A DNA stretch of 27,109 nucleotides from Syntrophomonas sp. UBA5288. GTDB lineage: Bacteria; Bacillota; Syntrophomonadia; Syntrophomonadales; Syntrophomonadaceae. The position numbers and the translations under genes are program-made. The notes under the pieces were generated by a model. It had not been told where the DNA came from. It searched no databases and saw nothing but the letters and a program-made list of their open reading frames with translations. How positions within the stretch are numbered: the first letter of the stretch is position 1; every line of letters starts with the position of its first letter. Shown piece by piece: positions 1-7,144 of this stretch. The stretch covers positions 1 to 27,109 of the forward strand of contig DHSK01000139.1 in the NCBI GenBank assembly GCA_002408445.1, given 5' to 3'.

Positions 1-876
1 GAAGACGACATCGAGGATCGGATCGGACGCAGGATAAAAATCCCCATTGATAAACAGGGAGCCGATATTTTATTGATCCATAATGCCGGGGAGTTTGTTG
101 CCTGGCCTGAAAATCCTGCCGCTTTTGCCATATTATTTGATGAAGCCGGGGTTGATTGGACTCTTAGCAGTGAGATGATGGGCTACGATAGTGTTAATTA
201 CGGTATTTGGTACGATGATGCCCAGGCCAAAAAAATTATCTTGCAGCAAATGCAGGTGGCGAAGGCTTTGGGAGTAAAACGAATTGTTATCGGCGAGTGT
301 GGCCACGCCCACAAAGCTGCCGGGGTGGTGGCAGACCGAATGATCTATGGGGAGGATAAAATCCCGGTAGAAAGTTTTCTGCCGATTATGCTGGATCTGG
401 TTAGAAGCAAGCGGTTGAAATTTGATCCCAGTAAGAATAATTTTCCCGTCACCCTGCATGATCCCTGCAATATAGTCAGACAAATGGGGATAGTCCAGCC
501 TCAGCGGGAAATCCTGAAAGTCATTGCTCCTCAATTTCGGGAAATGACCCCTCACGGTGTGGCTAACTATTGCTGCGGTGGCGGTAGCGGGTTTGCAATT
601 ATGACCAGTCCTAATTTTCCGCAATTCCGTAATAAGGTAAGTGCACGTATGAAATTCGATCAGATTTTGAGAGCCTTTTCAGACACCATTGCGGACTCGT
701 CGGTGCCCAAGTATGTTTGTGCACCGTGTTCAAACTGCAAGGGAACCATACGTGAGCTTTTAAAGTACTACCAAGCAACTGCCAAGTTTAATGTTCAATA
801 CGGAGGATTGGTAGAGCTCATGGTCAACGCACTGGTTAGTTCGGATAAACCGTATCTGGAATTTCTTGCGGAGTAG
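1..876 (+). CDS. DsrK/HdrD-like CCG-domain iron-sulfur protein (5' partial)
   Basis: The reading frame is open from base 1, so the gene starts before the window; 291 C-terminal codons are present. It resembles the C-terminal half of DsrK/HdrD/TmcB-type proteins, which hold a noncubane [4Fe-4S] site for disulfide or trisulfide reduction. Visible motifs in order are GECGHAHK, HDPCN, YCCGGGSG and CAPCSNCKG, giving a C...CC...CxxC arrangement. It aligns by eye with the DsrK encoded at 7145-8761 (shared GECGH, FDPS/LDPS, HD-CN, CCG-GSG blocks) but keeps a CxxC (CAPC) where DsrK has CAVD. No membrane segment is visible in this part. The next gene follows after 56 bases. The N-terminal ferredoxin-type clusters expected for the family would lie outside the window. 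It is likely a cytoplasmic or membrane-associated electron-transfer subunit; its partner is unknown. Confidence 0.85.
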   Translation, partial: EDDIEDRIGRRIKIPIDKQGADILLIHNAGEFVAWPENPAAFAILFDEAGVDWTLSSEMMGYDSVNYGIWYDDAQAKKIILQQMQVAKALGVKRIVIGECGHAHKAAGVVADRMIYGEDKIPVESFLPIMLDLVRSKRLKFDPSKNNFPVTLHDPCNIVRQMGIVQPQREILKVIAPQFREMTPHGVANYCCGGGSGFAIMTSPNFPQFRNKVSARMKFDQILRAFSDTIADSSVPKYVCAPCSNCKGTIRELLKYYQATAKFNVQYGGLVELMVNALVSSDKPYLEFLAE

Positions 877-932
877 CAATACACTGCCTGCACTGATTAA
901 TCGGCGCAGGTATCAGGAAGGATAGTGGAAAT

Positions 933-2606
933 ATGAAAGTTCTTATTATTGGGGGTATGGCTGCGGGGCCTAAAACAGCTGCGCGTTTGCGGCGGCTGAT
1001 GCCGGATGCTGAAATCACCATTGTGGAGCAAGGGGAATTAATCTCATTTGGAGCCTGCGGGATGCCGTTTTACCTTGGCAATCTGATACCTCAGTTTGAG
1101 AGCTTGTATGCTACATCCTATGGCGTTGCGCGTGATACGGAGTTTTTCCGCACCCGCAAGGATGTCAAGGTATTAACCGGTACGAAGGCAGTAAACATTG
1201 ATAGAACTCATAAGAGTGTCAGTATCGTTAAGATGGACAGCCAGGAAAAATGCGAACTGGAATATGATTATCTGGTTCTGACCACCGGAGGGGAGACAGT
1301 TATACCGCCTATATCGGGATTGAATCTGCCGGGGGTTTTTACGTTGCATAAACCTGATGATGTAAGCAGGCTGCATGAATATTTACGGACTACTAAAGCC
1401 AAAAATGTAACAATTATCGGCGCAGGTGTCATAGGCATGGAAGTTGCGGAGGCTTTGAGCGGGCGCCGTCTGAATGTAACTGTATGTGAAGCACAGCAAC
1501 AGTTGCTGCCTAAACTTCTGGATGCGGATATAGCCCGACTGGTGGCCGCTCAGATGAAACGGCTTAAAGTCGACCTGCAGTTGGGGTGCCAGGTTGAATC
1601 AGTGAACTGTGATGGGGATGGCCATGTTTGCAGTGTTACAACCAGCAAGGGTGAGATTGCCACTGATGCGGTTGTTGTGTCTGTAGGAGTCCGCCCCCGG
1701 GTGGAACTGGCACGTGCAGCCGGACTGGAGATTGGAGTTACCGGAGCAATTAAAGTGGACAGCCATCTGCGTACAAGTGATCTCAGTATTTATGCCGCCG
1801 GTGATTGTGCGGCTCAATTCAATGTCATAACAGGAAAAGAAGTGTATATTCCCCTGGCCTCTACGGCCAACAAGCAAGGAAGAGTTGTCGCCAATAATAT
1901 TGCCGGTTTGGATACTGAGTTTAAAGCGGTAATGGGTACTACCGTTCTCCAGGCCTTTGAATTCAATATTGGTAAAACGGGATTAGGCGAGAACGATGCT
2001 TTAAGTGTGGGCTATGAGGTTGTAACTGGAATTGTTTCCGGTCATGACGCACCTCACTACTATCCTCTGCATGGCTCTGTGACTATTAAACTCATCGCAG
2101 ACAAGGAATCCGGACGTTTGCTGGGGGCTCAGGTTTGCGGACCGGGAGATGGAATAAAGCGCCTGGATGTATTGAGCACAGCCATCAAATTTAATGCTTC
2201 ACTGACTGATATTGCCAATCTCGATTTGGGATATGCACCGCCCTATGCCGAAGCAATTGATTTGGCCATCCATGCAGCCAATACACTGGAGAACATACGT
2301 GCAGGACTAGCTCACGGGTTATCACCTCTGGCAGTGGAAAAGCTGAAAACCACTGGATCTCCACTTTGTTTTCTTGATATACGAGAACCGGATGAAGTTA
2401 AGGCCAGGCCGCTTCAGGAAGAGAATGTATTAGCTATCCCGGCAGGAGAACTGCGGGACAGATATCCCGAAATACCGCGCGATAAGCCGGCCATTGTTGT
2501 TTGCGGATTGGGAATTCGCAGCTATGAGGCAGTCTGTTTTCTGCGCTGGGCTGGTCTGAAAGAAGCTTTTTATTTGGAGGGCGGTATATCCACCTGGCTG
2601 CAATAA
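933..2606 (+). CDS. FAD/NAD-dependent CoA-disulfide/persulfide reductase with C-terminal rhodanese domain
   Basis: The 557-residue product belongs to the pyridine nucleotide-disulfide oxidoreductase superfamily, CoA-disulfide reductase/Nox/NpsR type. The FAD-binding GGMAAG lies at residues 7-12, and a single redox Cys (C42, in SFGACGMPFY) replaces the usual CxxxxC pair. The NAD-binding GAGVIG is at about 163-168 and the second FAD motif YAAGDC at about 287-292. A dimerisation domain follows, then a rhodanese domain from about 475 to the end with its active Cys at C524 (VCGLGIRS). Members with this fusion reduce CoA persulfide, polysulfide or CoA disulfide with NADH. In this setting a role in moving zero-valent sulfur or recycling persulfides is likely but inferred. 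The ATG at 933 follows an AGGAAGGA-type site. The product is cytoplasmic; no signal peptide or membrane helix is seen. Confidence 0.9.
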   Translation: MKVLIIGGMAAGPKTAARLRRLMPDAEITIVEQGELISFGACGMPFYLGNLIPQFESLYATSYGVARDTEFFRTRKDVKVLTGTKAVNIDRTHKSVSIVKMDSQEKCELEYDYLVLTTGGETVIPPISGLNLPGVFTLHKPDDVSRLHEYLRTTKAKNVTIIGAGVIGMEVAEALSGRRLNVTVCEAQQQLLPKLLDADIARLVAAQMKRLKVDLQLGCQVESVNCDGDGHVCSVTTSKGEIATDAVVVSVGVRPRVELARAAGLEIGVTGAIKVDSHLRTSDLSIYAAGDCAAQFNVITGKEVYIPLASTANKQGRVVANNIAGLDTEFKAVMGTTVLQAFEFNIGKTGLGENDALSVGYEVVTGIVSGHDAPHYYPLHGSVTIKLIADKESGRLLGAQVCGPGDGIKRLDVLSTAIKFNASLTDIANLDLGYAPPYAEAIDLAIHAANTLENIRAGLAHGLSPLAVEKLKTTGSPLCFLDIREPDEVKARPLQEENVLAIPAGELRDRYPEIPRDKPAIVVCGLGIRSYEAVCFLRWAGLKEAFYLEGGISTWLQ

Positions 2607-2687
2607 AGTATCCTGATAACACAATTAGGTTTTGATATTTTACAGGCCTACGGTTGAAGTGTTTTACTTAAACCAAGGGGTAGTGAA

Positions 2688-2715
2688 TTTACTTACAAGT
2701 CAATAGATGTATAAA
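2688..2715 (+). promoter_or_regulatory. candidate sigma-70-type promoter for the ferredoxin-dsrAB operon
   Basis: TTTACT at 2688-2693 and TATAAA at 2710-2715 are separated by 16 bases in the 144-base gap before the ferredoxin gene. The ribosome binding site at 2731-2740 would then lie about 10-15 bases downstream of the start of transcription. The -35 match is weak (4 of 6), so this is only a candidate. Confidence 0.3.
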
Positions 2716-2750
2716 TTCCCGGAGATAAACGAAAGGGAGGTGCATATCGG

Positions 2751-2945
2751 GTGTTTATGGTTTCCATTGATGAGGATACATGTGCAGGTTGTAGTGAATG
2801 TGCAGAGGGTTGCCCGGCTCGTATTCTGAGTTTTGACGGAGAAAAGGAAAAGGCCTGCGTATCCGGAGATGCAACAGAATGTATGGGCTGTGAAGCTTGT
2901 GTATCGGTTTGCCCGAGTGGCGCAATCACAATTACAGAGATGTAA
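2751..2945 (+). CDS. 2[4Fe-4S] ferredoxin
   Basis: A 64-residue bacterial-type ferredoxin with two complete cluster motifs: CAGCSECAEGCP near the N terminus and CMGCEACVSVCP near the C terminus. It is a cytoplasmic low-potential electron carrier. The GTG start at 2751 is preferred because the ribosome binding site (AAAGGGAGG, to 2740) sits about 10 bases upstream; the ATG at 2757 would be 16 bases away. It lies 32 bases before dsrA and probably shares its transcript. It could carry electrons to or from DsrAB, the FeS subunits of DsrMK, or the Ech hydrogenase encoded downstream; which of these is real cannot be read from sequence. Confidence 0.9.
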   Translation: MFMVSIDEDTCAGCSECAEGCPARILSFDGEKEKACVSGDATECMGCEACVSVCPSGAITITEM

Positions 2946-2977
2946 ATCATCGAAATCAACCAACAGGAGGATTGACT

Positions 2978-4168
2978 ATGGCGGAAGATAGAAAAACACC
3001 ACAGTTAGATGAGTTAGAGAAAGGGCCTTGGCCAAGTTTTGTTACGCAGATAAAGCAAGCTGCGGAAAAGAATCCGGCAGCTGATGATTTGTTGGGCCTG
3101 CTTGAACGTTCCTATGAGGACAAGAAGGGGCACTGGAAGCATGGCGGAATAGTCGGTGTCAAAGGGTATGGCGGTGGTGTTATCGGCCGGTATACTGACC
3201 TGCCGAATGAATATCCCAATCTGAAAGAGTTTCATACTGTACGTGTTAATTCACCCAGCGGTTGGTTTTACACCACCGACTCACTCAGGAAAATATGTGA
3301 TATTTGGGAAAAACACGGCAGCGGCCTGACCAATTTTCATGGATCTACCGGGGATGCCGTTCTGCTGGGAACGGTCACAGAAGAATTACAGCCCACTTTC
3401 GATGATCTTAGTGATGCGGGCTATGATTTGGGAGGGTCAGGTTCTGATCTGCGCTCACCGAGCTGTTGTGTAGGACCGGCTCGGTGTGAGCATGCATGCT
3501 ATGATACCCTGGATATGTGTTATGACATTACTAATGAATTTCAGGATGAATTACATCGTCCCATGTGGCCTTACAAGAGCAAAATCAAGATGTCCGGCTG
3601 CGCCAATGATTGTATTGCCGCTATCGCACGTGCTGATTGCTCAGTAATAGGGACCTGGCGCGACAGCCTCATCATAAACCAGGACGAAGTTAAAGCTTAT
3701 GCTAAAAGTGGAATGAATATTCAGCGTGAGGTTTGTGATAAATGTCCCACCAGGGCATTGGAATATAATGCAGAAACCAAAGAATTAACCGTTGTGCCTG
3801 AAGATTGTTCACGCTGCATGCATTGTATCAATATGATGCCCAAAGCAATACAACAGGGCAAGGAAAAAGGTGCAACGATTCTCATAGGCGGAAAATCGAC
3901 GATTGTTAAATCTGCCTTCATGTCCTGGGTTATTGTTCCCTTTATGAAAATGGAACCACCCTATACCGAATTTAAAGATTTGATACGCCGCATTTGGGAC
4001 TGGTGGGATGAAAACGGGAAGACGCGTGAAAGACTAGGTGAACTGATTTACCGTGTTGGAATGACCAAATTTTTGCGTGAAGTAGGGTTGCCGCCGGTGC
4101 CGCAAATGGTATTCCGCCCGCGTGCAAATCCATATGTATTTTGGCCGGAAGATGAGATCAACAAATAA
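2978..4168 (+). CDS. dsrA: dissimilatory sulfite reductase, alpha subunit
   Basis: DsrA, 396 residues, is one half of the cytoplasmic DsrAB heterotetramer that reduces sulfite at a sirohaem-[4Fe-4S] centre. The cluster/sirohaem motif is present: C164-x5-C170 (CVGPARC) and C208-x3-C212 (CANDC). An inserted ferredoxin domain follows, with C253, C256, C277, C280 and C283. The start is ATG 2978, preceded by CAGGAGG with normal spacing; the frame stays open upstream into the ferredoxin gene, but that extension would overlap it and lacks a ribosome site. The length is a little short of Desulfovibrio DsrA. dsrB follows after a 59-base gap. The presence of dsrD and the lack of dsrEFH mark the cluster as reductive rather than sulfur-oxidising. 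Confidence 0.97.
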   Translation: MAEDRKTPQLDELEKGPWPSFVTQIKQAAEKNPAADDLLGLLERSYEDKKGHWKHGGIVGVKGYGGGVIGRYTDLPNEYPNLKEFHTVRVNSPSGWFYTTDSLRKICDIWEKHGSGLTNFHGSTGDAVLLGTVTEELQPTFDDLSDAGYDLGGSGSDLRSPSCCVGPARCEHACYDTLDMCYDITNEFQDELHRPMWPYKSKIKMSGCANDCIAAIARADCSVIGTWRDSLIINQDEVKAYAKSGMNIQREVCDKCPTRALEYNAETKELTVVPEDCSRCMHCINMMPKAIQQGKEKGATILIGGKSTIVKSAFMSWVIVPFMKMEPPYTEFKDLIRRIWDWWDENGKTRERLGELIYRVGMTKFLREVGLPPVPQMVFRPRANPYVFWPEDEINK

Positions 4169-4227
4169 ATTAGTTATAAGCCAATTATAGTAAAGTGGTT
4201 TAATAAAACATACTTGAGGTGATTAAA

Positions 4228-5286
4228 ATGGCTAAAATTGATATTGGCCCCCCCGATTACAGGAATAATCTGCCGCCCGTAATTAAAGCAAATTACGGAA
4301 AATGGAGATATCACGAACAAGTCAAACCGGGCGTCCTGAAACATGTTGGAGAATCTGGGGATGCTCTGTACAGCATTCGGGTAGGCTCGCCTCGTCTGGT
4401 CAGTATTGATTTCATACGTGACATCTGCAAACTGGCAGACGAGTATTGCGATGGGTACCTGCGTTTTACCAGCCGGAACAATATCGAATTCCTGACTGGG
4501 GATGAATCAAGAGTTGAGCCTTTGATTGCGGCTTTAAACGCAAAAGGGCTGCCAGTTGGAGGTACAGGCAAATCGCTCAGTAACATAGTCCATACCCAGG
4601 GATGGGTACACTGCCATACTCCCGCAACCGATGCTTCAGGAATAGTTAAGGCTGTTATGGATGATTTGTATGATTATTTCTCAGTGGATAATCTGCCTAA
4701 TAAATTAAGAATAGCCATGGCTTGCTGTCTGAATATGTGTGGCGCTGTGCATTGCAGTGATATTGCAATCTTAGGTGTACACAGAACGGCACCGATAGTA
4801 CATGACGATATTATTCAAAAAGGTACTGAAATACCAACTTTGGTTGCAAGTTGCCCGACCGGTGCTATTCGTCCGAATCCCAAAACAAAGAGTGTTGTCG
4901 TCAACGAAGAGAGATGTATGTATTGTGGTAACTGTTATACTATGTCACCGGGTATGGAAATTCTGGATGCCAAAAATGATGGCGTGGCCATCCTGGTAGG
5001 CGGCAAGGTTTCCAATGCACGTACCGCACCTAGTTTTTCCCGTTTGGTGATCCCATTCCTGCCCAACAATCCGCCTCGTTGGCCTGAGGTAACCGATGCG
5101 GTGCGCAATATTGTGGAAACATGGATCAGATATGCACGTAATGGCGAGCGCGTCGGCGAATGGATTGAAAGGATTGGCTGGGAAAGATTCTTTACCCTTA
5201 CCAATATTCCATTCTCGGACAAATGTATTGATGACTATATCTTCTCCCGTGAAACGTTCCGAACCACTGCAGCTTTCAAATATTGA
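4228..5286 (+). CDS. dsrB: dissimilatory sulfite reductase, beta subunit
   Basis: DsrB, 352 residues, is the subunit carrying the catalytically competent sirohaem in structurally known DsrAB. Visible elements are the HTQGWVHCHTPATDA block (C129), the CCLNMC block (C166, C167, C171) that binds the sirohaem-linked cluster, and a ferredoxin domain with C209, C230, C233 and C236 (CPTGAI, CMYCGNC). ATG 4228 is chosen over the in-frame GTG at 4219 because TTGAGGTG at 4214-4221 then sits at normal ribosome-site distance. It is co-transcribed with dsrA upstream and dsrD downstream (72-base gap). No substituted key cysteine is seen. Confidence 0.97.
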   Translation: MAKIDIGPPDYRNNLPPVIKANYGKWRYHEQVKPGVLKHVGESGDALYSIRVGSPRLVSIDFIRDICKLADEYCDGYLRFTSRNNIEFLTGDESRVEPLIAALNAKGLPVGGTGKSLSNIVHTQGWVHCHTPATDASGIVKAVMDDLYDYFSVDNLPNKLRIAMACCLNMCGAVHCSDIAILGVHRTAPIVHDDIIQKGTEIPTLVASCPTGAIRPNPKTKSVVVNEERCMYCGNCYTMSPGMEILDAKNDGVAILVGGKVSNARTAPSFSRLVIPFLPNNPPRWPEVTDAVRNIVETWIRYARNGERVGEWIERIGWERFFTLTNIPFSDKCIDDYIFSRETFRTTAAFKY

Positions 5287-5358
5287 TTCAGCTGTAACCG
5301 GAAACAAACAATCAGACCTTTTCCAGGCCTCGAAATAAATAAGAGAGGATGAAAAGAT

Positions 5359-5580
5359 ATGGAAAAAGGACCGGCAAGACCGGAGGTCAAAGAAAAAGTT
5401 TTAGCTTATCTGGATACCGTCGAGAAGGCCAAGAGCAAAGATATTGCTAAAGCAATAGGGGAACCAAAGTCCGATGTCGACCTTGCAGTAAAAGAATTGG
5501 CTATGGAGGACAAGGTTGAGTATTTGTACATTACCACCACCTTTGTAGCGCTAAAAGGCAAGGTTGCAGAACCAGAATAA
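5359..5580 (+). CDS. dsrD: DsrD winged-helix protein
   Basis: A 73-residue protein of the DsrD family, close to the usual size of about 75-80. It has a winged-helix fold pattern: helices around residues 7-40 (including EKVLAYLDTVEKAKSKDIAKA) and a beta wing ending in VEYLYITTTFVALKGKV. DsrD has been reported to act as an allosteric activator of DsrAB rather than a DNA-binding protein. It directly follows dsrB, its conserved place in reductive dsr operons. AAGAGAGG gives the ribosome site before ATG 5359. The dsrN gene (sirohaem amidation) that often follows dsrD in sulfate reducers is absent here. Confidence 0.95.
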   Translation: MEKGPARPEVKEKVLAYLDTVEKAKSKDIAKAIGEPKSDVDLAVKELAMEDKVEYLYITTTFVALKGKVAEPE

Positions 5581-5587
5581 ACACTCA

Positions 5588-5621
5588 GGAAGGACAGATT
5601 AAGTAATTAATCTGCCCTTCC
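5588..5621 (+). other. 14-bp hairpin between dsrD and the dsrMKJOP genes
   Basis: Arms 5588-5601 and 5608-5621 pair over 14 bp with one A-C mismatch, around a 6-base loop. It lies 8 bases after the dsrD stop. No run of T follows, so it is not a standard rho-independent terminator. It could be a processing or mRNA-stability element that separates the highly expressed fdx-dsrABD message from the membrane complex genes. Confidence 0.55.
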
Positions 5622-5668
5622 CCAATCAAAAGGAATTTCCTTATCCTATTACGATAGGAGTACGTTAC

Positions 5669-6151
5669 ATGGAATCAGCAATTTATGAAACCTTATATGA
5701 AAAAAAAGAAAAGATTTTATCCCAATGGCAGTCGGCTATATTCAGTTCCTATGCCAATGAGACAATAGGACAAAAAAAGGTAAGCCGTTTTTCAAATCCC
5801 ATTGGTTATGTAATAGAGAAAAGCAGCAGAGAGATCATGGAATGGCTCTTGAACGCGGAAAACCATGGGGAATTGGCTGCTTCACTGGAGGATATCTGTC
5901 GGCTTAAGGCAATTCAGGAATTTAAACCGTCGGAAGCATTGAGTTTTATATTTGCCCTAAAGCAAATTATCAGAGAAGAATTGAAGGATGAAGATGGAAA
6001 CAACTATTGGGAGATTGAGATGGGATATATAGACAAGAAAATTGATGAAATTGGATTACATGCTTTCGATATTTATTCAGAATATCGGGCCAAGATTTAT
6101 GAAATAAGAATGGACGAAATTAAAAGGATGTATGGGAGAGATGCGGGATGA
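5669..6151 (+). CDS. RsbRD N-terminal-domain-like protein in the dsrT position
   Basis: A 160-residue, mostly helical, soluble protein without cysteine ligand motifs or membrane segments. The pattern (WQSAIFSSY near the N terminus, FSNPIGYVI, LKAIQEFKPSEALSFIF in the middle) matches the RsbRD_N-type domain found beside DsrM in many sulfite reducers and green sulfur bacteria, where the gene has been called dsrT. Its function is not established. Its stop overlaps the dsrM start (ATGA), which implies translational coupling and a role tied to the DsrMKJOP complex, perhaps assembly or regulation. I withhold the symbol because I recognise the family by pattern only. The start is ATG 5669; the nearest purine-rich site, GATAGGAG, is 7 bases upstream. 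Confidence 0.75.
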   Translation: MESAIYETLYEKKEKILSQWQSAIFSSYANETIGQKKVSRFSNPIGYVIEKSSREIMEWLLNAENHGELAASLEDICRLKAIQEFKPSEALSFIFALKQIIREELKDEDGNNYWEIEMGYIDKKIDEIGLHAFDIYSEYRAKIYEIRMDEIKRMYGRDAG

Positions 6152-7137
6152 AGATTTGGTCTTCTCTGCTTGTTGTAATAATATTAGCTTCCTTCGCATG
6201 GATTGGGGTCGATTTCCTACATCTGACCACCTTATTTGGTATTGTTGTGCCGTATATAGCCTTCCTGATATTTTTGCTGGGATTCATTTATCGTGTGGTT
6301 AATTGGGGAAAATCACCGGTACCTTTTTGTATTCCAACAACATGTGGTCAGCAGCAATCTTTGCCTTGGATCAAGCAGAATAAAATTGAAAATCCTTCAA
6401 CTATATGGGGTGTTGTTGGGAGAATGGTATTGGAAATTTTCCTTTTCCGCTCCTTATTTAGAAATACTAAAACCGAGAAGACGGGGAACAGTCTGGCTTT
6501 TGGTTCCGCGAAATGGCTTTGGTTTGGCGGTTTGGTATTTCACTGGTCCATGCTTGTTGTAGTAATCAGGCACCTTCGTTTCTTTTTAAATCCGGTTCCT
6601 GGTTTCGTACAAGGATTGGAAATGCTGGACAGCTTCCTCCAGGTAGGTGTTCCCTTGTTATATATTACGGACATATTATTAGTATTGGCTTTGACTTATC
6701 TCTTTTTAAGACGGGTTTTGATTCCTCAAATTAAATACATTTCCCTTGCAGCAGATTATTTTCCCCTGCTTCTGCTCCTGGGAGTTGCCGTAACCGGTAT
6801 CTTAATGAGGTACTTCTTCAAAGTAGATCTGCTTGCGGTAAAGGAACTTACGATGGGCCTGGTCACTTTCACTCCGACCGTATCTGCTGAAATAGGAGCA
6901 ATATTTTACATGCACGTGATTCTGGTAAGCAGTCTGGTTGCCTATTTTCCCTGGAGTAAGCTGATGCATGCCGGTGGAATATTTATGAGTCCGACTAGAA
7001 ATCTGGCTAATAACAGCCGGATGGTGAGGCATGTTAATCCCTGGAATTACCAGGTTGAAACACATTCTTATACAGAATATGAGGATGAATTCAGGGACAA
7101 GATGCGCAAGGTCGGATTGCCATTGGAAAAGGAGTGA
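6148..7137 (+). CDS. dsrM: DsrM, membrane b-type cytochrome of DsrMKJOP
   Basis: DsrM, 329 residues, is a NarI-like dihaem cytochrome b that exchanges electrons with menaquinol and passes them to DsrK. About six membrane segments are visible, near residues 5-22, 30-50, 122-145, 168-190, 204-222 and 250-272. Candidate haem ligands are H132 and H142 (FHWSMLVVVIRH) and H256 and H274 (YMHVILV, KLMHAGG). It overlaps the preceding gene by 4 bases, and dsrK begins 7 bases after its stop. The cytoplasmic C-terminal tail runs from about residue 277. Confidence 0.93.
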   Translation: MKIWSSLLVVIILASFAWIGVDFLHLTTLFGIVVPYIAFLIFLLGFIYRVVNWGKSPVPFCIPTTCGQQQSLPWIKQNKIENPSTIWGVVGRMVLEIFLFRSLFRNTKTEKTGNSLAFGSAKWLWFGGLVFHWSMLVVVIRHLRFFLNPVPGFVQGLEMLDSFLQVGVPLLYITDILLVLALTYLFLRRVLIPQIKYISLAADYFPLLLLLGVAVTGILMRYFFKVDLLAVKELTMGLVTFTPTVSAEIGAIFYMHVILVSSLVAYFPWSKLMHAGGIFMSPTRNLANNSRMVRHVNPWNYQVETHSYTEYEDEFRDKMRKVGLPLEKE

Positions 7138-7144
7138 GGAGATA

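Noticed and set aside
2897..2977. N-terminal extension of dsrA into the ferredoxin gene
   Set aside because: The extension overlaps the ferredoxin reading frame in another frame, while ATG 2978 has a proper CAGGAGG site and gives the expected DsrA start.
4945..5307. 120-codon open frame on the minus strand at the end of dsrB
   Set aside because: It is antisense to the conserved ferredoxin and C-terminal parts of DsrB and has no recognisable motif.
5588..5621. Rho-independent terminator after dsrD
   Set aside because: The stem is good but no run of T follows, so it is listed only as a hairpin of unknown function.
7031..7144. Upstream extension of dsrK inside dsrM
   Set aside because: It would overlap 107 bases of dsrM in another frame, and GTG 7145 has its own ribosome site.
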